From: Dehalococcoidia bacterium
GTDB lineage: Bacteria; Chloroflexota; Dehalococcoidia; GIF9; AB-539-J10
Assembly (NCBI GenBank): GCA_030627025.1
Contig: DAOUSX010000058.1
Location: forward strand, 1 to 6,647
Reading direction: 5' to 3'
Length of the DNA: 6,647 bases
The position numbers and the translations under genes are program-made. The notes beneath the pieces are model-generated. The model saw nothing but the letters and a program-made list of their open reading frames with translations. It had not been told where the DNA came from and searched no databases. Below, in pieces: positions 1-5,432 of the stretch (positions within the stretch are counted from its first letter, which is position 1; each line of letters starts with the position of its first letter).

Positions 1-789
1 ATCACCTCTCAGAATTTTCCGCACCACGTCTAATGCTACTTCAATGGATGGGAAAGCAAACGATTGTTTTATTGTTCGCTCTGGTAAAGGATGAACCGAG
101 ACCACTGCTTTGGTCACAATGCCAAGTGTTCCTTCACCGCCTAGGAACAGCTCTTTTAATGAAGGTCCCGTGGAGCGTCTTGGGACTGGTTTGATATTGA
201 GGAGATTTCCATCGGGAAGCACCACCTCCATTCCTAAGACCATATCCTCGATTTTCCCATATTTCGTGGAGAACTGCCCCACAGCACGTGTTGAAATCCA
301 TCCTCCGAGAGTGGAGCAGTAGAGAGACTGAGGAATACTTCCCATTGAATAGCCTCTGTGGTTTAGCTCTCGCTCAAGATTTGCCCCGATGATTCCTCCT
401 TCAAATTCAGCAACGAGCGAGGTTTCATCCAGGGAAATAAACTTATTCATTCTCTGCAGGTTCAAGATAGCGTCTCCTTCAATGGGAATAGCACCACCAA
501 GCACACCAGAACCACCACCAAATGGCGTAATGTGAACCTTATACTCATTGGCATATCTCAGGATGCTCTGTATTTCCTGGCTATTCTTGGGAGAAATAAC
601 TACAGAAGGAAGTGACGGCAATTTGCCATATTGTGAAAGGAATACTCCGTATAACCAGTAGTCAAGACTGTAAGAAATGAGGTCGCATTCACCTTGTGAT
701 ATATTTTCCTCTCCAACCGCACCTTTTACCTTTTCAATAAACTTGGAGGGCGCCTCCCCCCTTTTTGACATAAAAGTCTCTACATTCAT
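1..789 (-). CDS. FAD-binding oxidase, alkyl-DHAP synthase / GlcD-like (N-terminal part, cut by window edge)
   Basis: This minus-strand frame is open from an ATG at 789-787 to the left edge, giving 263 codons. It is an FAD-linked oxidase of the PCMH/VAO fold (FAD_binding_4). After an N-terminal segment with DYWLYG (43-48), the FAD domain begins near residue 60. It shows the pyrophosphate-binding loop PFGGGSGVLGG (89-99), a second signature GSIPQSLYCSTLGGWISTRA (150-169) followed by GQFSTKYGKIEDMV, and GGEGTLGIVTKA (218-229). The ST-GGWI-TR and STKYGKIED wording is closest to the alkyldihydroxyacetonephosphate synthase branch, but glycolate and D-lactate dehydrogenase relatives share the fold, so the substrate is unassigned. 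Family members are usually about 450-560 residues, so the C-terminal substrate domain lies outside the window. The alternative start ATG at 771-769 would remove six residues. No strong ribosome site precedes either. It is divergent from hypA and probably not functionally tied to it. Confidence 0.9.
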   Translation of the reverse strand, partial: MNVETFMSKRGEAPSKFIEKVKGAVGEENISQGECDLISYSLDYWLYGVFLSQYGKLPSLPSVVISPKNSQEIQSILRYANEYKVHITPFGGGSGVLGGAIPIEGDAILNLQRMNKFISLDETSLVAEFEGGIIGANLERELNHRGYSMGSIPQSLYCSTLGGWISTRAVGQFSTKYGKIEDMVLGMEVVLPDGNLLNIKPVPRRSTGPSLKELFLGGEGTLGIVTKAVVSVHPLPERTIKQSFAFPSIEVALDVVRKILRGD

Positions 790-818
790 TATTGTCCCGC
801 TTTTTATGATATGTGCAT

Positions 819-847
819 ATTGTAGCATTCTTTAACAGGTATAATAA
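819..847 (-). promoter_or_regulatory. Candidate promoter of the FAD-oxidase gene
   Basis: Read on the minus strand, TTATTA (847-842) stands 17 bases before TACAAT (824-819). The -10 matches consensus at five of six positions and the -35 at only three. Transcription would start near 812 and give a leader of about 20 bases before the ATG at 789. The -35 box overlaps the plus-strand TATAAT at 840-845, so the two divergent promoters, if both real, would compete. Inference from sequence only. Confidence 0.35.
840..845 (+). promoter_or_regulatory. Candidate -10 element reading toward hypA
   Basis: A perfect TATAAT lies at 840-845 on the plus strand in an AT-rich stretch. No good -35 hexamer is found at 16-18 bases upstream (around 816-823 the sequence reads CATATTGT). 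It would therefore need an activator, or it is chance. A transcript from here would carry a leader of roughly 210 bases before hypA, containing AAGGAG (855-860) and the hairpin at 913-930. Confidence 0.3.
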
Positions 848-912
848 CTATTTAAAGGAGAATTTGTGAGTAATTACATTGTTTCCTGTAAGTGGAGGGA
901 AGAATAGCTGTT

Positions 913-930
913 TTGCTTGTTAGCAAGCAA
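913..930. repeat. Perfect inverted repeat / hairpin upstream of hypA
   Basis: TTGCTTG (913-919), the four-base loop TTAG and CAAGCAA (924-930) form a perfect 7-bp stem. No T-run follows on either strand, so an intrinsic terminator is unlikely. It could be a regulator-binding palindrome or a leader RNA structure. It begins five bases after the stop codon of a possible 13-residue leader ORF (866-907). Confidence 0.5.
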
Positions 931-1064
931 TGAAAGTTGGTTAGCGTGTTTCCCATTTAACACAATTCAATAGACCGTCACATTGTCGATAACGGACTAG
1001 CCAGGGAGGGTTGAAATCAAGAAGCGGAGTGGGCTATAGTGTGCTGATTTGCTATTTACCTGGA

Positions 1065-1406
1065 ATGCATGAATTTGAAATAACTCAAAGTATTCTTGAT
1101 ATCACGCTAAACAAAGCCAAAGAAGCTCAAGCGAGCAGGGTTACCGAAATTAATCTTGTTGTTGGTGAGTGGTCGAGTTTTGCACCTGAGTGCATTGAAT
1201 TTTACTTTGATTTTCTTGGCAAAGGCACCATCGCTGAAGAAGCCAACCTTCACTTCAAATCAGAGCCGGCCCAACTACATTGCCGAAATTGCTCTGCTGT
1301 TTTTCACCCGCAAAATACTCAATGGGTTTGCCCTAAATGTCAGAGTCAGATTTTAGAAATAGTGGGGGGGCGAGAGCTATATATCGCGACCATGGAGGTA
1401 GAATGA
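1065..1406 (+). CDS. hypA: Hydrogenase/urease nickel incorporation protein HypA
   Basis: HypA is the zinc- and nickel-binding metallochaperone that works with HypB to put Ni into [NiFe] hydrogenase large subunits in the cytoplasm. The 113-residue product is the usual family length. It begins Met-His-Glu-Phe (compare the common MHELSIT start), where His2 is the nickel ligand known from the family, and it carries the structural zinc knot CRNC (73-76) and CPKC (89-92). The frame is open further upstream to a TTG at 1011, with GTG codons at 1029 and 1041. I chose the ATG at 1065 because an N-terminal extension would bury His2. The ribosome site before 1065 is poor: only a GG two bases ahead, while the strong AGGGAGG at 1003-1009 is about 55 bases away. 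The stop codon overlaps the hypB start (ATGA), indicating coupled translation. Confidence 0.95.
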   Translation: MHEFEITQSILDITLNKAKEAQASRVTEINLVVGEWSSFAPECIEFYFDFLGKGTIAEEANLHFKSEPAQLHCRNCSAVFHPQNTQWVCPKCQSQILEIVGGRELYIATMEVE

Positions 1407-2116
1407 GGAAAATAGAAGTAGTGCAAAACATTCTGGGGGCTAACGAATCCATAGCGGTTCAAAATAAGCAGATACTAGACGAGAGTGGGGTTTTTGCTCT
1501 CAACATTATGTCGTCTCCAGGTGCTGGCAAGACAAGCCTAATTTTGCAAACTATAGCTGGGTTGAAAGATAGGTTAAGAATAGGAGTTATCGAAGGCGAT
1601 GTCGCCTCAACATTGGATGCCGAAAAGGTTAAAAACGAGGCAGTAGCGGTTGTCCTGATAACTACAAGAAATATGCCAGAAAGCTGCTCCTTAACTGCCA
1701 GTATGATCGCCACAGCTTTAAAGAAATTGCCCCTGGCAGACATGGATTTGCTTCTTATCGAGAATGTGGGCAACCTCATTTGCCCCTCCGAATTTGTTCT
1801 GGGGGAGCATAGAAGGGTTGTGATTTCCAGCTTGCCCGAGGGAGATGATAAACCTATTAAATACCCGATGATATTCGCTGATGCTGACGCAGTGGTGATA
1901 AACAAAATTGACTTTTTACCCTATGTCGAATTCGATATTGCTGCCTTTCAAGAGCATGTCGAAGGGCTAAATCCAAGAGTCAAGTTCTTTGAGGTTTCGT
2001 GTAAGACCGGTGCGGGGATGGAAAATTGGTGTGCTTGGGTGCAGAAAGAGGTGGAGGCTAGTGCTTACAAGAGTGCATCACTTAATATCTCCTTGGGAGG
2101 AAGAGGAATAAGGTGA
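1403..2116 (+). CDS. hypB: Hydrogenase nickel incorporation GTPase HypB
   Basis: HypB is the SIMIBI-class GTPase that drives nickel delivery with HypA. The 237-residue product has all G motifs: P-loop SSPGAGKTS (37-45), the acidic VIEGDVAST (62-70), the ENVGNLICP segment (120-128), NKID (167-170) for guanine, and SCKTG (199-203). Cys127 in NLICP corresponds to the conserved metal Cys. The usual Cys-His pair of the G-domain metal site reads Cys95-Ser96 (PESCSLTA), so the His is missing. There is no N-terminal CxxCGC site and no His-rich tail. The ATG at 1403 is chosen because GGAGGT lies at 1394-1399, the start overlaps the hypA stop by four bases, and the protein begins as HypB proteins do; the frame stays open upstream to 1337 inside hypA. 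The presence of hypAB implies a [NiFe] hydrogenase in the genome, probably nearby, although none is in this window. Confidence 0.95.
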   Translation: MRKIEVVQNILGANESIAVQNKQILDESGVFALNIMSSPGAGKTSLILQTIAGLKDRLRIGVIEGDVASTLDAEKVKNEAVAVVLITTRNMPESCSLTASMIATALKKLPLADMDLLLIENVGNLICPSEFVLGEHRRVVISSLPEGDDKPIKYPMIFADADAVVINKIDFLPYVEFDIAAFQEHVEGLNPRVKFFEVSCKTGAGMENWCAWVQKEVEASAYKSASLNISLGGRGIR

Positions 2117-2173
2117 GGTCAACAAAATATGGTGAGGGTCTGCCATGTAATTTGAGAAGAAGCCACAAAGCGA

Positions 2174-2202
2174 TTGACTCAGATAGCATGGAGTCATACA
2201 AT
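2174..2202 (+). promoter_or_regulatory. Strong sigma70-type promoter for the hydB-like operon
   Basis: TTGACT (2174-2179) is followed by exactly 17 bases and TACAAT (2197-2202). Each box differs from consensus at one position. It lies in the 204-base non-coding gap after hypB, and transcription would start near 2209, leaving a leader of about 110 bases before the GTG at 2321. That leader holds a small hairpin, TCGCT/AGCGA (2233-2237 and 2244-2248), and a palindrome AGTTATTAACT (2251-2261). It separates the downstream electron-transfer genes from hypAB as their own transcription unit, although read-through from hypB is possible because no clear terminator is visible. Confidence 0.65.
2175..2196. 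promoter_or_regulatory. Inverted repeat inside the promoter, candidate operator
   Basis: TGACTC (2175-2180) and GAGTCA (2191-2196) are perfect inverted arms with ten bases between them. They overlap the -35 box and fill the spacer up to the -10 box. A protein bound here would block RNA polymerase, so a repressor is the simplest reading. It does not match the FNR or CRP half-site spacing. Inference; six-base arms can arise by chance. Confidence 0.4.
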
Positions 2203-2320
2203 TGCTGTTTTGGAGTAGGAAATTAGTTTTATTCGCTATGTTAAGCGAGGAGTTATTAACTTCGTAGGTACAAATAAAGAGTGGCTTACTTATATTCACC
2301 GGCTGAAGATAGGTTTTTAA

Positions 2321-3364
2321 GTGGCGTTTTTTGCTTCATTTTCTGACTTTTGGGGATTGTTAGAAAAATGGGCACAAGAAAAGCCCGTTTATGTGGTGAG
2401 GTATATCTCCGATAATCTTCACTACCAGAAATTTACATCGGAAACCCGAGATGGCATTGTTTATGATGAGATTCGGGCTGTTGAACCCCTTAAATCCTTT
2501 TTCTTTAAAATAAAGCAAAGGGTAGCAGAGTATCCAGTTTCCTATTCAGAATCAGGGAAAGCTGAAACTGAGTTCATAATCGTTGGAGCGAAAGCGTGCG
2601 ACCTCAGATCTATGGAAATTCTGGATGAGACCTTTATGAGGGGAGAAATTAAGGATCCCTTCTATGTGGAGCGTAGAAAAAAAGGCATCATCATTACCTC
2701 TGACTGCTCTTCCCCCAAAGAAACTTGCTTCTGCACCCTTTTGAGTTTGAAGCCTTATCCTGAGAAAGGCTTTGACCTCAACCTTTCTAAAATCTCTGAA
2801 GGAGTCATCCTTGAAGTGGGGTCAGAGAGAGGGGAGAGGCTTTTATCTCAAGGTAAGGAGCTCCTCTCTCAAGCTTCCCCCTCACAGCTTGAAGGGAGAA
2901 ACAAAAATCGGGAGGTTACGCTCTCCAAAGTAAAAGAACAGAACGAGAAATTCGCCCTAAGCAAGCCCTATCGAGAATTAATCGAAGAGAAATTCGATTC
3001 TTCTGTTTGGGGTAAGTATTCTGGGAGGTGTTTGGAATGTGCTGCTTGTCTCAGCATTTGCCCTACTTGCCATTGTTTCCTGCTTTATGACCAAAAGGTG
3101 GGTGAAGGCTTCGAAAAAGTTAGGGTCTGGGATTTCTGCTACTACCGGGGATATGCCCGAGTTGGTGGTGGGACGAATGCGCGACCTACGGGAAAAGACA
3201 GAATTAAGAACAAATACATTAAGAAATTTGAATTCTATATGTCAAAATTTGGAATGTATGCCTGCACTGGTTGCGGCAGGTGCATTGAAGCTTGCTTGGC
3301 AAATATAGACATGCGCCAGGTATTCAAGGATTTGGAGGCAGGTCAATCTAGTAATAATATGTGA
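2321..3364 (+). CDS. hydB: HydB-like 4Fe-4S electron-transfer subunit (sulfhydrogenase beta / sulfite reductase AsrA family)
   Basis: The 347-residue product belongs to the family of cytoplasmic iron-sulfur subunits that link a flavin NAD(P)H reductase (HydG type) to a hydrogenase or similar catalytic unit. The N-terminal half has the family signatures GAKACDLRSMEILD (89-102) and DCSSPKETCFC (128-138). The C-terminal half has two 4Fe-4S motifs: CLECAACLSICPTCHCF (237-253; Cys237, 240, 243, 247) and CTGCGRCIEAC (315-325). Between them lies WDFCYYRGYARVGGG, with NARPTGKDRIKNKYIKKF, a typical HydB stretch. Length is normal and there is no membrane segment. An in-frame TAA (2318-2320) directly precedes the GTG at 2321, which is therefore the earliest start; the ribosome site is weak (AGG at 2311-2313). 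AsrA of sulfite reductase is the main alternative, but the HydG-like partner downstream and hypAB upstream suit a hydrogenase- or formate-linked complex. No cluster Cys is missing. Confidence 0.88.
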   Translation: MAFFASFSDFWGLLEKWAQEKPVYVVRYISDNLHYQKFTSETRDGIVYDEIRAVEPLKSFFFKIKQRVAEYPVSYSESGKAETEFIIVGAKACDLRSMEILDETFMRGEIKDPFYVERRKKGIIITSDCSSPKETCFCTLLSLKPYPEKGFDLNLSKISEGVILEVGSERGERLLSQGKELLSQASPSQLEGRNKNREVTLSKVKEQNEKFALSKPYRELIEEKFDSSVWGKYSGRCLECAACLSICPTCHCFLLYDQKVGEGFEKVRVWDFCYYRGYARVGGGTNARPTGKDRIKNKYIKKFEFYMSKFGMYACTGCGRCIEACLANIDMRQVFKDLEAGQSSNNM

Positions 3365-3399
3365 GTATCTTTACAAGGGGATACTCTCCAAAAAGGAGA
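3363..3399. repeat. Two overlapping inverted repeats between hydB-like and CNB-like genes
   Basis: GAGTATC (3363-3369) pairs perfectly with GATACTC (3380-3386) across a ten-base loop. TCTCC (3385-3389) pairs with GGAGA (3395-3399) across AAAAA. The two stems share positions 3385-3386, so they compete at the edge. The first begins on the hydB-like stop codon. No U-tract follows, so it is not a classical terminator; it could be an intercistronic processing or stability element setting different protein levels within the operon. Confidence 0.4.
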
Positions 3400-3449
3400 T
3401 GTAAGGGGAAGAATATAGCTGGAAAAATCGAAGTTAGGGAGGTGCTAGG

Positions 3450-4316
3450 ATGATAGATGTACAAAGGTTAGAAGAAATAGAGGTATTCCGCGACCTGACC
3501 ACTGATGAGCTTGAAGCAATGTCTCAAATTTGTGAAGTTAAAACCTATGAGGCGGGTAGCGTTATCTTCAAGGAGGGCGATGAAGGAAAGGAAATCTATG
3601 TGGTGGATGAAGGCATAGTGAACTGTATAATCCAGGCTACCTCTGACCAGCCAATAGTAGTTGGCACTAGAACTAGGAATTCCCTATTTGGCTGGGCAGC
3701 AATAGTGCCACCGTACCGCTATACCTCTACGGCTAAAACCTCAGAAAAGGTGAGAGCCTTCGCCATTAAAGGCGATAAGTTAAGAAAGTTATGCGATACC
3801 TATTCACATATATACGATGTAGTTATGCAGCACATCGTTACCATAGAAAGACTGAGGGAGACCGAGTTGTTTAATTGCTTGACCATCGACGAGGTTGCGC
3901 TAGTATCCTTGGCTTGCGAAACTAGAGTCTATCGCGAAGGGGACACCATCTTTAGGGAAAACGATGAGAGTACAGAAATCTTCATAGTTGATGAAGGCCG
4001 GGTGCAGGTTGTAATTTCACCCATACCTAATCGGCCAATGGTAATTGCCACTATCACAAAAAATCAGCTATTTGGCTGGTCGGCAATGATATCACCACAC
4101 CGCTATACCGCTACGATTAAAGCCGCAGAAAAGACGAGGGTTTTCGTTGCTAGAGGTAACGACTTGAGAGGAATATGCAGCGTGAATCCTCATATATGCA
4201 GTAAAGTCATGGAAAGGATCGTGTGTATCGTTGGTGACCGACTTGTGCAAACCCGCCAGGCACTGGTACAGGCTTTCTACGAATCCCAGGCCGCTAGTGA
4301 CTGCAATCAGGCGTAA
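3450..4316 (+). CDS. Tandem cyclic-nucleotide-binding-like domain protein without DNA-binding domain
   Basis: The 288-residue product consists of two CNB (CRP/cNMP-type) beta-barrel domains, about residues 8-135 and 136-263, and little else. Each has the opening LF or VF-xx-LT-DE motif, an EGD/END turn (42-44, 170-172), VDEG (52-55, 180-183), and a cassette LFGWxA...P-RYT-T (79-94, 207-222). No helix-turn-helix follows, so it is unlikely to be a transcription factor like CRP/FNR; the tail (264-288) is short. In canonical cAMP sites the cassette reads FGE, with Glu contacting the ribose and Arg the phosphate. Here Trp replaces Glu in both repeats, while an Arg (90, 218) is kept nearby, so the ligand is probably not cAMP. 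Cys28/156 and Cys115/243 are conserved between repeats. The ribosome site GGGAGGTG (3437-3444) is excellent, five bases before the ATG. Its place between hydB-like and hydG-like genes suggests a structural or sensory subunit of that complex (inference). Confidence 0.85.
   Translation: MIDVQRLEEIEVFRDLTTDELEAMSQICEVKTYEAGSVIFKEGDEGKEIYVVDEGIVNCIIQATSDQPIVVGTRTRNSLFGWAAIVPPYRYTSTAKTSEKVRAFAIKGDKLRKLCDTYSHIYDVVMQHIVTIERLRETELFNCLTIDEVALVSLACETRVYREGDTIFRENDESTEIFIVDEGRVQVVISPIPNRPMVIATITKNQLFGWSAMISPHRYTATIKAAEKTRVFVARGNDLRGICSVNPHICSKVMERIVCIVGDRLVQTRQALVQAFYESQAASDCNQA
3471..4238 (+). repeat. Internal tandem duplication of the CNB domain (384-base period)
   Basis: The two CNB-like domains align with a constant offset of 128 residues and no gap: F13/F141, VDEG 52/180, FGW 80/208, RYT 90/218, FxxxGxxLR 104/232. 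By eye roughly 40% of positions are identical. Short exact DNA matches persist, for example CTATTTGGCTGG and CCGCTATACC in both units. This indicates a gene-internal duplication, old enough for most codons to have diverged, with both copies still under similar constraint. Confidence 0.85.
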
Positions 4317-4334
4317 TGAAAAGAAGTATCTAAG

Positions 4335-4547
4335 ATGAAGCAGTATGACTTTGCAATTGTTGGTGGTAGCGCTGGTGAAATAGCAAATCTCATGGCTGCT
4401 GCCATAGTGAGTGGAATGGGGATTGAGGAACTGGCTATCTTGCCTATGGGCACTCACCCTGCGCTTACGGCCTCACCGCTTAGTAACCACATTACAGAGG
4501 CTGCTTGTCAGGTATTAAGCGAGGCCAGTGCCGGTATGATATTGTAG
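4335..4547 (+). CDS. Small stand-alone protein resembling the C-terminal dimerisation domain of disulfide-oxidoreductase flavoproteins
   Basis: The product has 70 residues. Its pattern FAIVGGSAGEIANLMAAAI (6-24), then GMGIEELA (27-34) and THPALTASP (40-48), resembles the last part of dihydrolipoamide dehydrogenase/mercuric reductase proteins, where VGPxAGEMI..., an EDLA helix and a HPTLSE motif carry the active-site His. Here His41-Pro42 is kept but the following Glu of HPTLSE is Ala (HPALTA). No FAD or NAD domain precedes it; the 18 bases before the ATG separate it from the CNB gene, so it is a free small ORF and not the tail of a larger frame. A weak AAGAAG lies about eight bases upstream. 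Either it is a dedicated small subunit of the complex or a relic of a deleted flavoprotein; the intact frame and tight spacing favour a working gene. The first residues superficially resemble a Rossmann glycine motif, but the rest does not support that. Confidence 0.6.
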   Translation: MKQYDFAIVGGSAGEIANLMAAAIVSGMGIEELAILPMGTHPALTASPLSNHITEAACQVLSEASAGMIL

Positions 4548-4586
4548 TAGGTTTGCTGATTCATGGGTGACCAAAGGTAGTAAGTT

Positions 4587-4591
4587 AGGAG
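4587..4591 (+). promoter_or_regulatory. Ribosome-binding site deciding the hydG-like start
   Basis: AGGAG stands eight bases before the GTG at 4600. The earlier in-frame GTG at 4567 has no usable site close upstream. The choice of 4600 also gives a protein beginning Val(Met)-Glu-Asn-Pro-Tyr, like known HydG N-termini, and removes eleven residues of non-family sequence. Confidence 0.7.
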
Positions 4592-4599
4592 CTAAAAAA

Positions 4600-5424
4600 G
4601 TGGAGAACCCGTATGTGCCCATAGAGGCGGTGATTAAGGATGTAATTGTAGAAAATCCCATTATCAAGACTTTTGTGTTAAAGCCTGAAGAGCCTTTAAA
4701 GTTTAGCCCAGGGCAGTTTATTATGCTTACCGTGCCAGGGGTGGGGGAATCACCCTTCACTCCTTCATCCTCTTGTTTTGAGACGGAAAGAGTCGAGGTC
4801 ACTGTATTAAGACAATCTGGAGGGAAAGTTACTTCAGCGCTACACGGGATGAAACCCGGAGATATGGTGGGGGTTCGTGGTCCCTTCGGACATGGATATC
4901 CATTGGAAAGATTCAAAGGTAACGAGGTATACGTGGTTGGTGGTGGTGTGGGAATGGCACCCATGAGGGCATTGATGTTTGCCCTCCTTCACGAAGCTGA
5001 CCAATATAAACACATCATTCTGCGCTACGGAGCACGCAATCCTGAACTTAGAATGTATAAAGAGCTTTGTAAATCATGGGAAACAGACCCCAGAGTAGAC
5101 GTTGTTTACACTGTAGATATTGCCGATGAAACTTGGACACACAATGTAGGAGTTGTTACCACTATTATGAAGCCAGAGGATATCCAGGATGTTAAAAACG
5201 CCTTTTCTATAGGCTGTGGCCCTCCAATAATGCTGCGATTTATGGTGCCCGTCCTTTTGAAGATGGGCTTTGCTGAAGAGCATATGTTCTTCTCCCTTGA
5301 AAAGAACATGAGCTGTGGCATGGGCTTGTGTGGCCATTGCAGGATAGGAAATTTATATGTCTGTAAAGATGGGGCTGATTTCTCTTACGATAAAATTAAG
5401 GATTTTCCTGACGTTTGGGCTTAG
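4600..5424 (+). CDS. hydG: HydG-like FAD / NAD(P)H / 2Fe-2S oxidoreductase (sulfhydrogenase gamma, AsrB family)
   Basis: The 274-residue product is a ferredoxin-reductase-fold flavoprotein that passes electrons between NAD(P)H and the iron-sulfur partner. Order of domains: FAD-binding barrel (about 5-105) with FSPGQFIMLTVPG (35-47) and the flavin motif GESPFTPSSS (49-58); nucleotide-binding domain with VYVVGGGVGMAPMRAL (110-125) and FSIGCGPPIMLRF (202-214); and the C-terminal 2Fe-2S motif Cys239-x4-Cys244-x2-Cys247-x7-Cys255 in MSCGMGLCGHCRIGNLYVC. Length is typical. Dihydroorotate dehydrogenase PyrK, sulfide dehydrogenase/NfnA and AsrB share the fold, but the adjacent HydB-like gene points to the hydrogenase/sulfite reductase branch. 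NAD versus NADP cannot be decided from the sequence. This symbol refers to the sulfhydrogenase gamma subunit, not the radical-SAM HydG maturase. The next gene starts eight bases after the stop, supporting a shared operon. Confidence 0.9.
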   Translation: MENPYVPIEAVIKDVIVENPIIKTFVLKPEEPLKFSPGQFIMLTVPGVGESPFTPSSSCFETERVEVTVLRQSGGKVTSALHGMKPGDMVGVRGPFGHGYPLERFKGNEVYVVGGGVGMAPMRALMFALLHEADQYKHIILRYGARNPELRMYKELCKSWETDPRVDVVYTVDIADETWTHNVGVVTTIMKPEDIQDVKNAFSIGCGPPIMLRFMVPVLLKMGFAEEHMFFSLEKNMSCGMGLCGHCRIGNLYVCKDGADFSYDKIKDFPDVWA

Positions 5425-5432
5425 ATAAGGAA

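Larger units (their letters stand above)
790..1064. other. Divergent intergenic region between FAD oxidase and hypA
   Basis: No substantial gene is visible in these 275 bases. The stretch holds the two overlapping promoter candidates (819-847), an AAGGAG with a following 13-residue GTG frame (866-907), a perfect hairpin (913-930), a weaker 5-bp inverted repeat GTGTT/AACAC (946-950 and 959-963), and a strong AGGGAGG (1003-1009) without a well-placed start codon behind it. The AGGGAGG lies directly before a TTG at 1011 that opens the hypA frame, too close to act as a normal ribosome site for it. Confidence 0.6.

Noticed and set aside
1459..1905. 148-codon minus-strand open frame
   Set aside because: It is the reverse shadow of hypB, whose GTPase motifs are unambiguous.
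2238..2267. Nine-residue upstream ORF (ATG TTA ... TAG) in the hydB-like leader
   Set aside because: No ribosome site lies at a suitable distance, and its ATG falls in the loop of a small hairpin; chance is the simplest explanation.
2078..2299. 73-codon minus-strand open frame covering the hypB-hydB gap
   Set aside because: It overlaps the hypB end and the strong plus-strand promoter, shows no family motif, and I saw no reason to prefer it.
4335..4380. Rossmann-type FAD/NAD motif at the start of the 70-residue protein
   Set aside because: YDFAIVGGSAGE lacks the GxGxxG spacing, and the rest of the protein fits a C-terminal dimerisation domain instead.
4092..4457. 121-codon minus-strand open frame
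   Set aside because: It lies antisense to the CNB-like gene and the small 70-residue gene, has no recognisable family features, and both plus-strand genes are better supported.
4567..4599. Eleven-residue N-terminal extension of the HydG-like protein
   Set aside because: The GTG at 4567 lacks a ribosome site, while AGGAG at 4587-4591 is well placed for the GTG at 4600.
4515..4964. 149-codon minus-strand open frame
   Set aside because: It is antisense to the HydG-like coding sequence, which has clear FAD, NAD and 2Fe-2S motifs; the reverse product is proline/threonine-rich with no motif.
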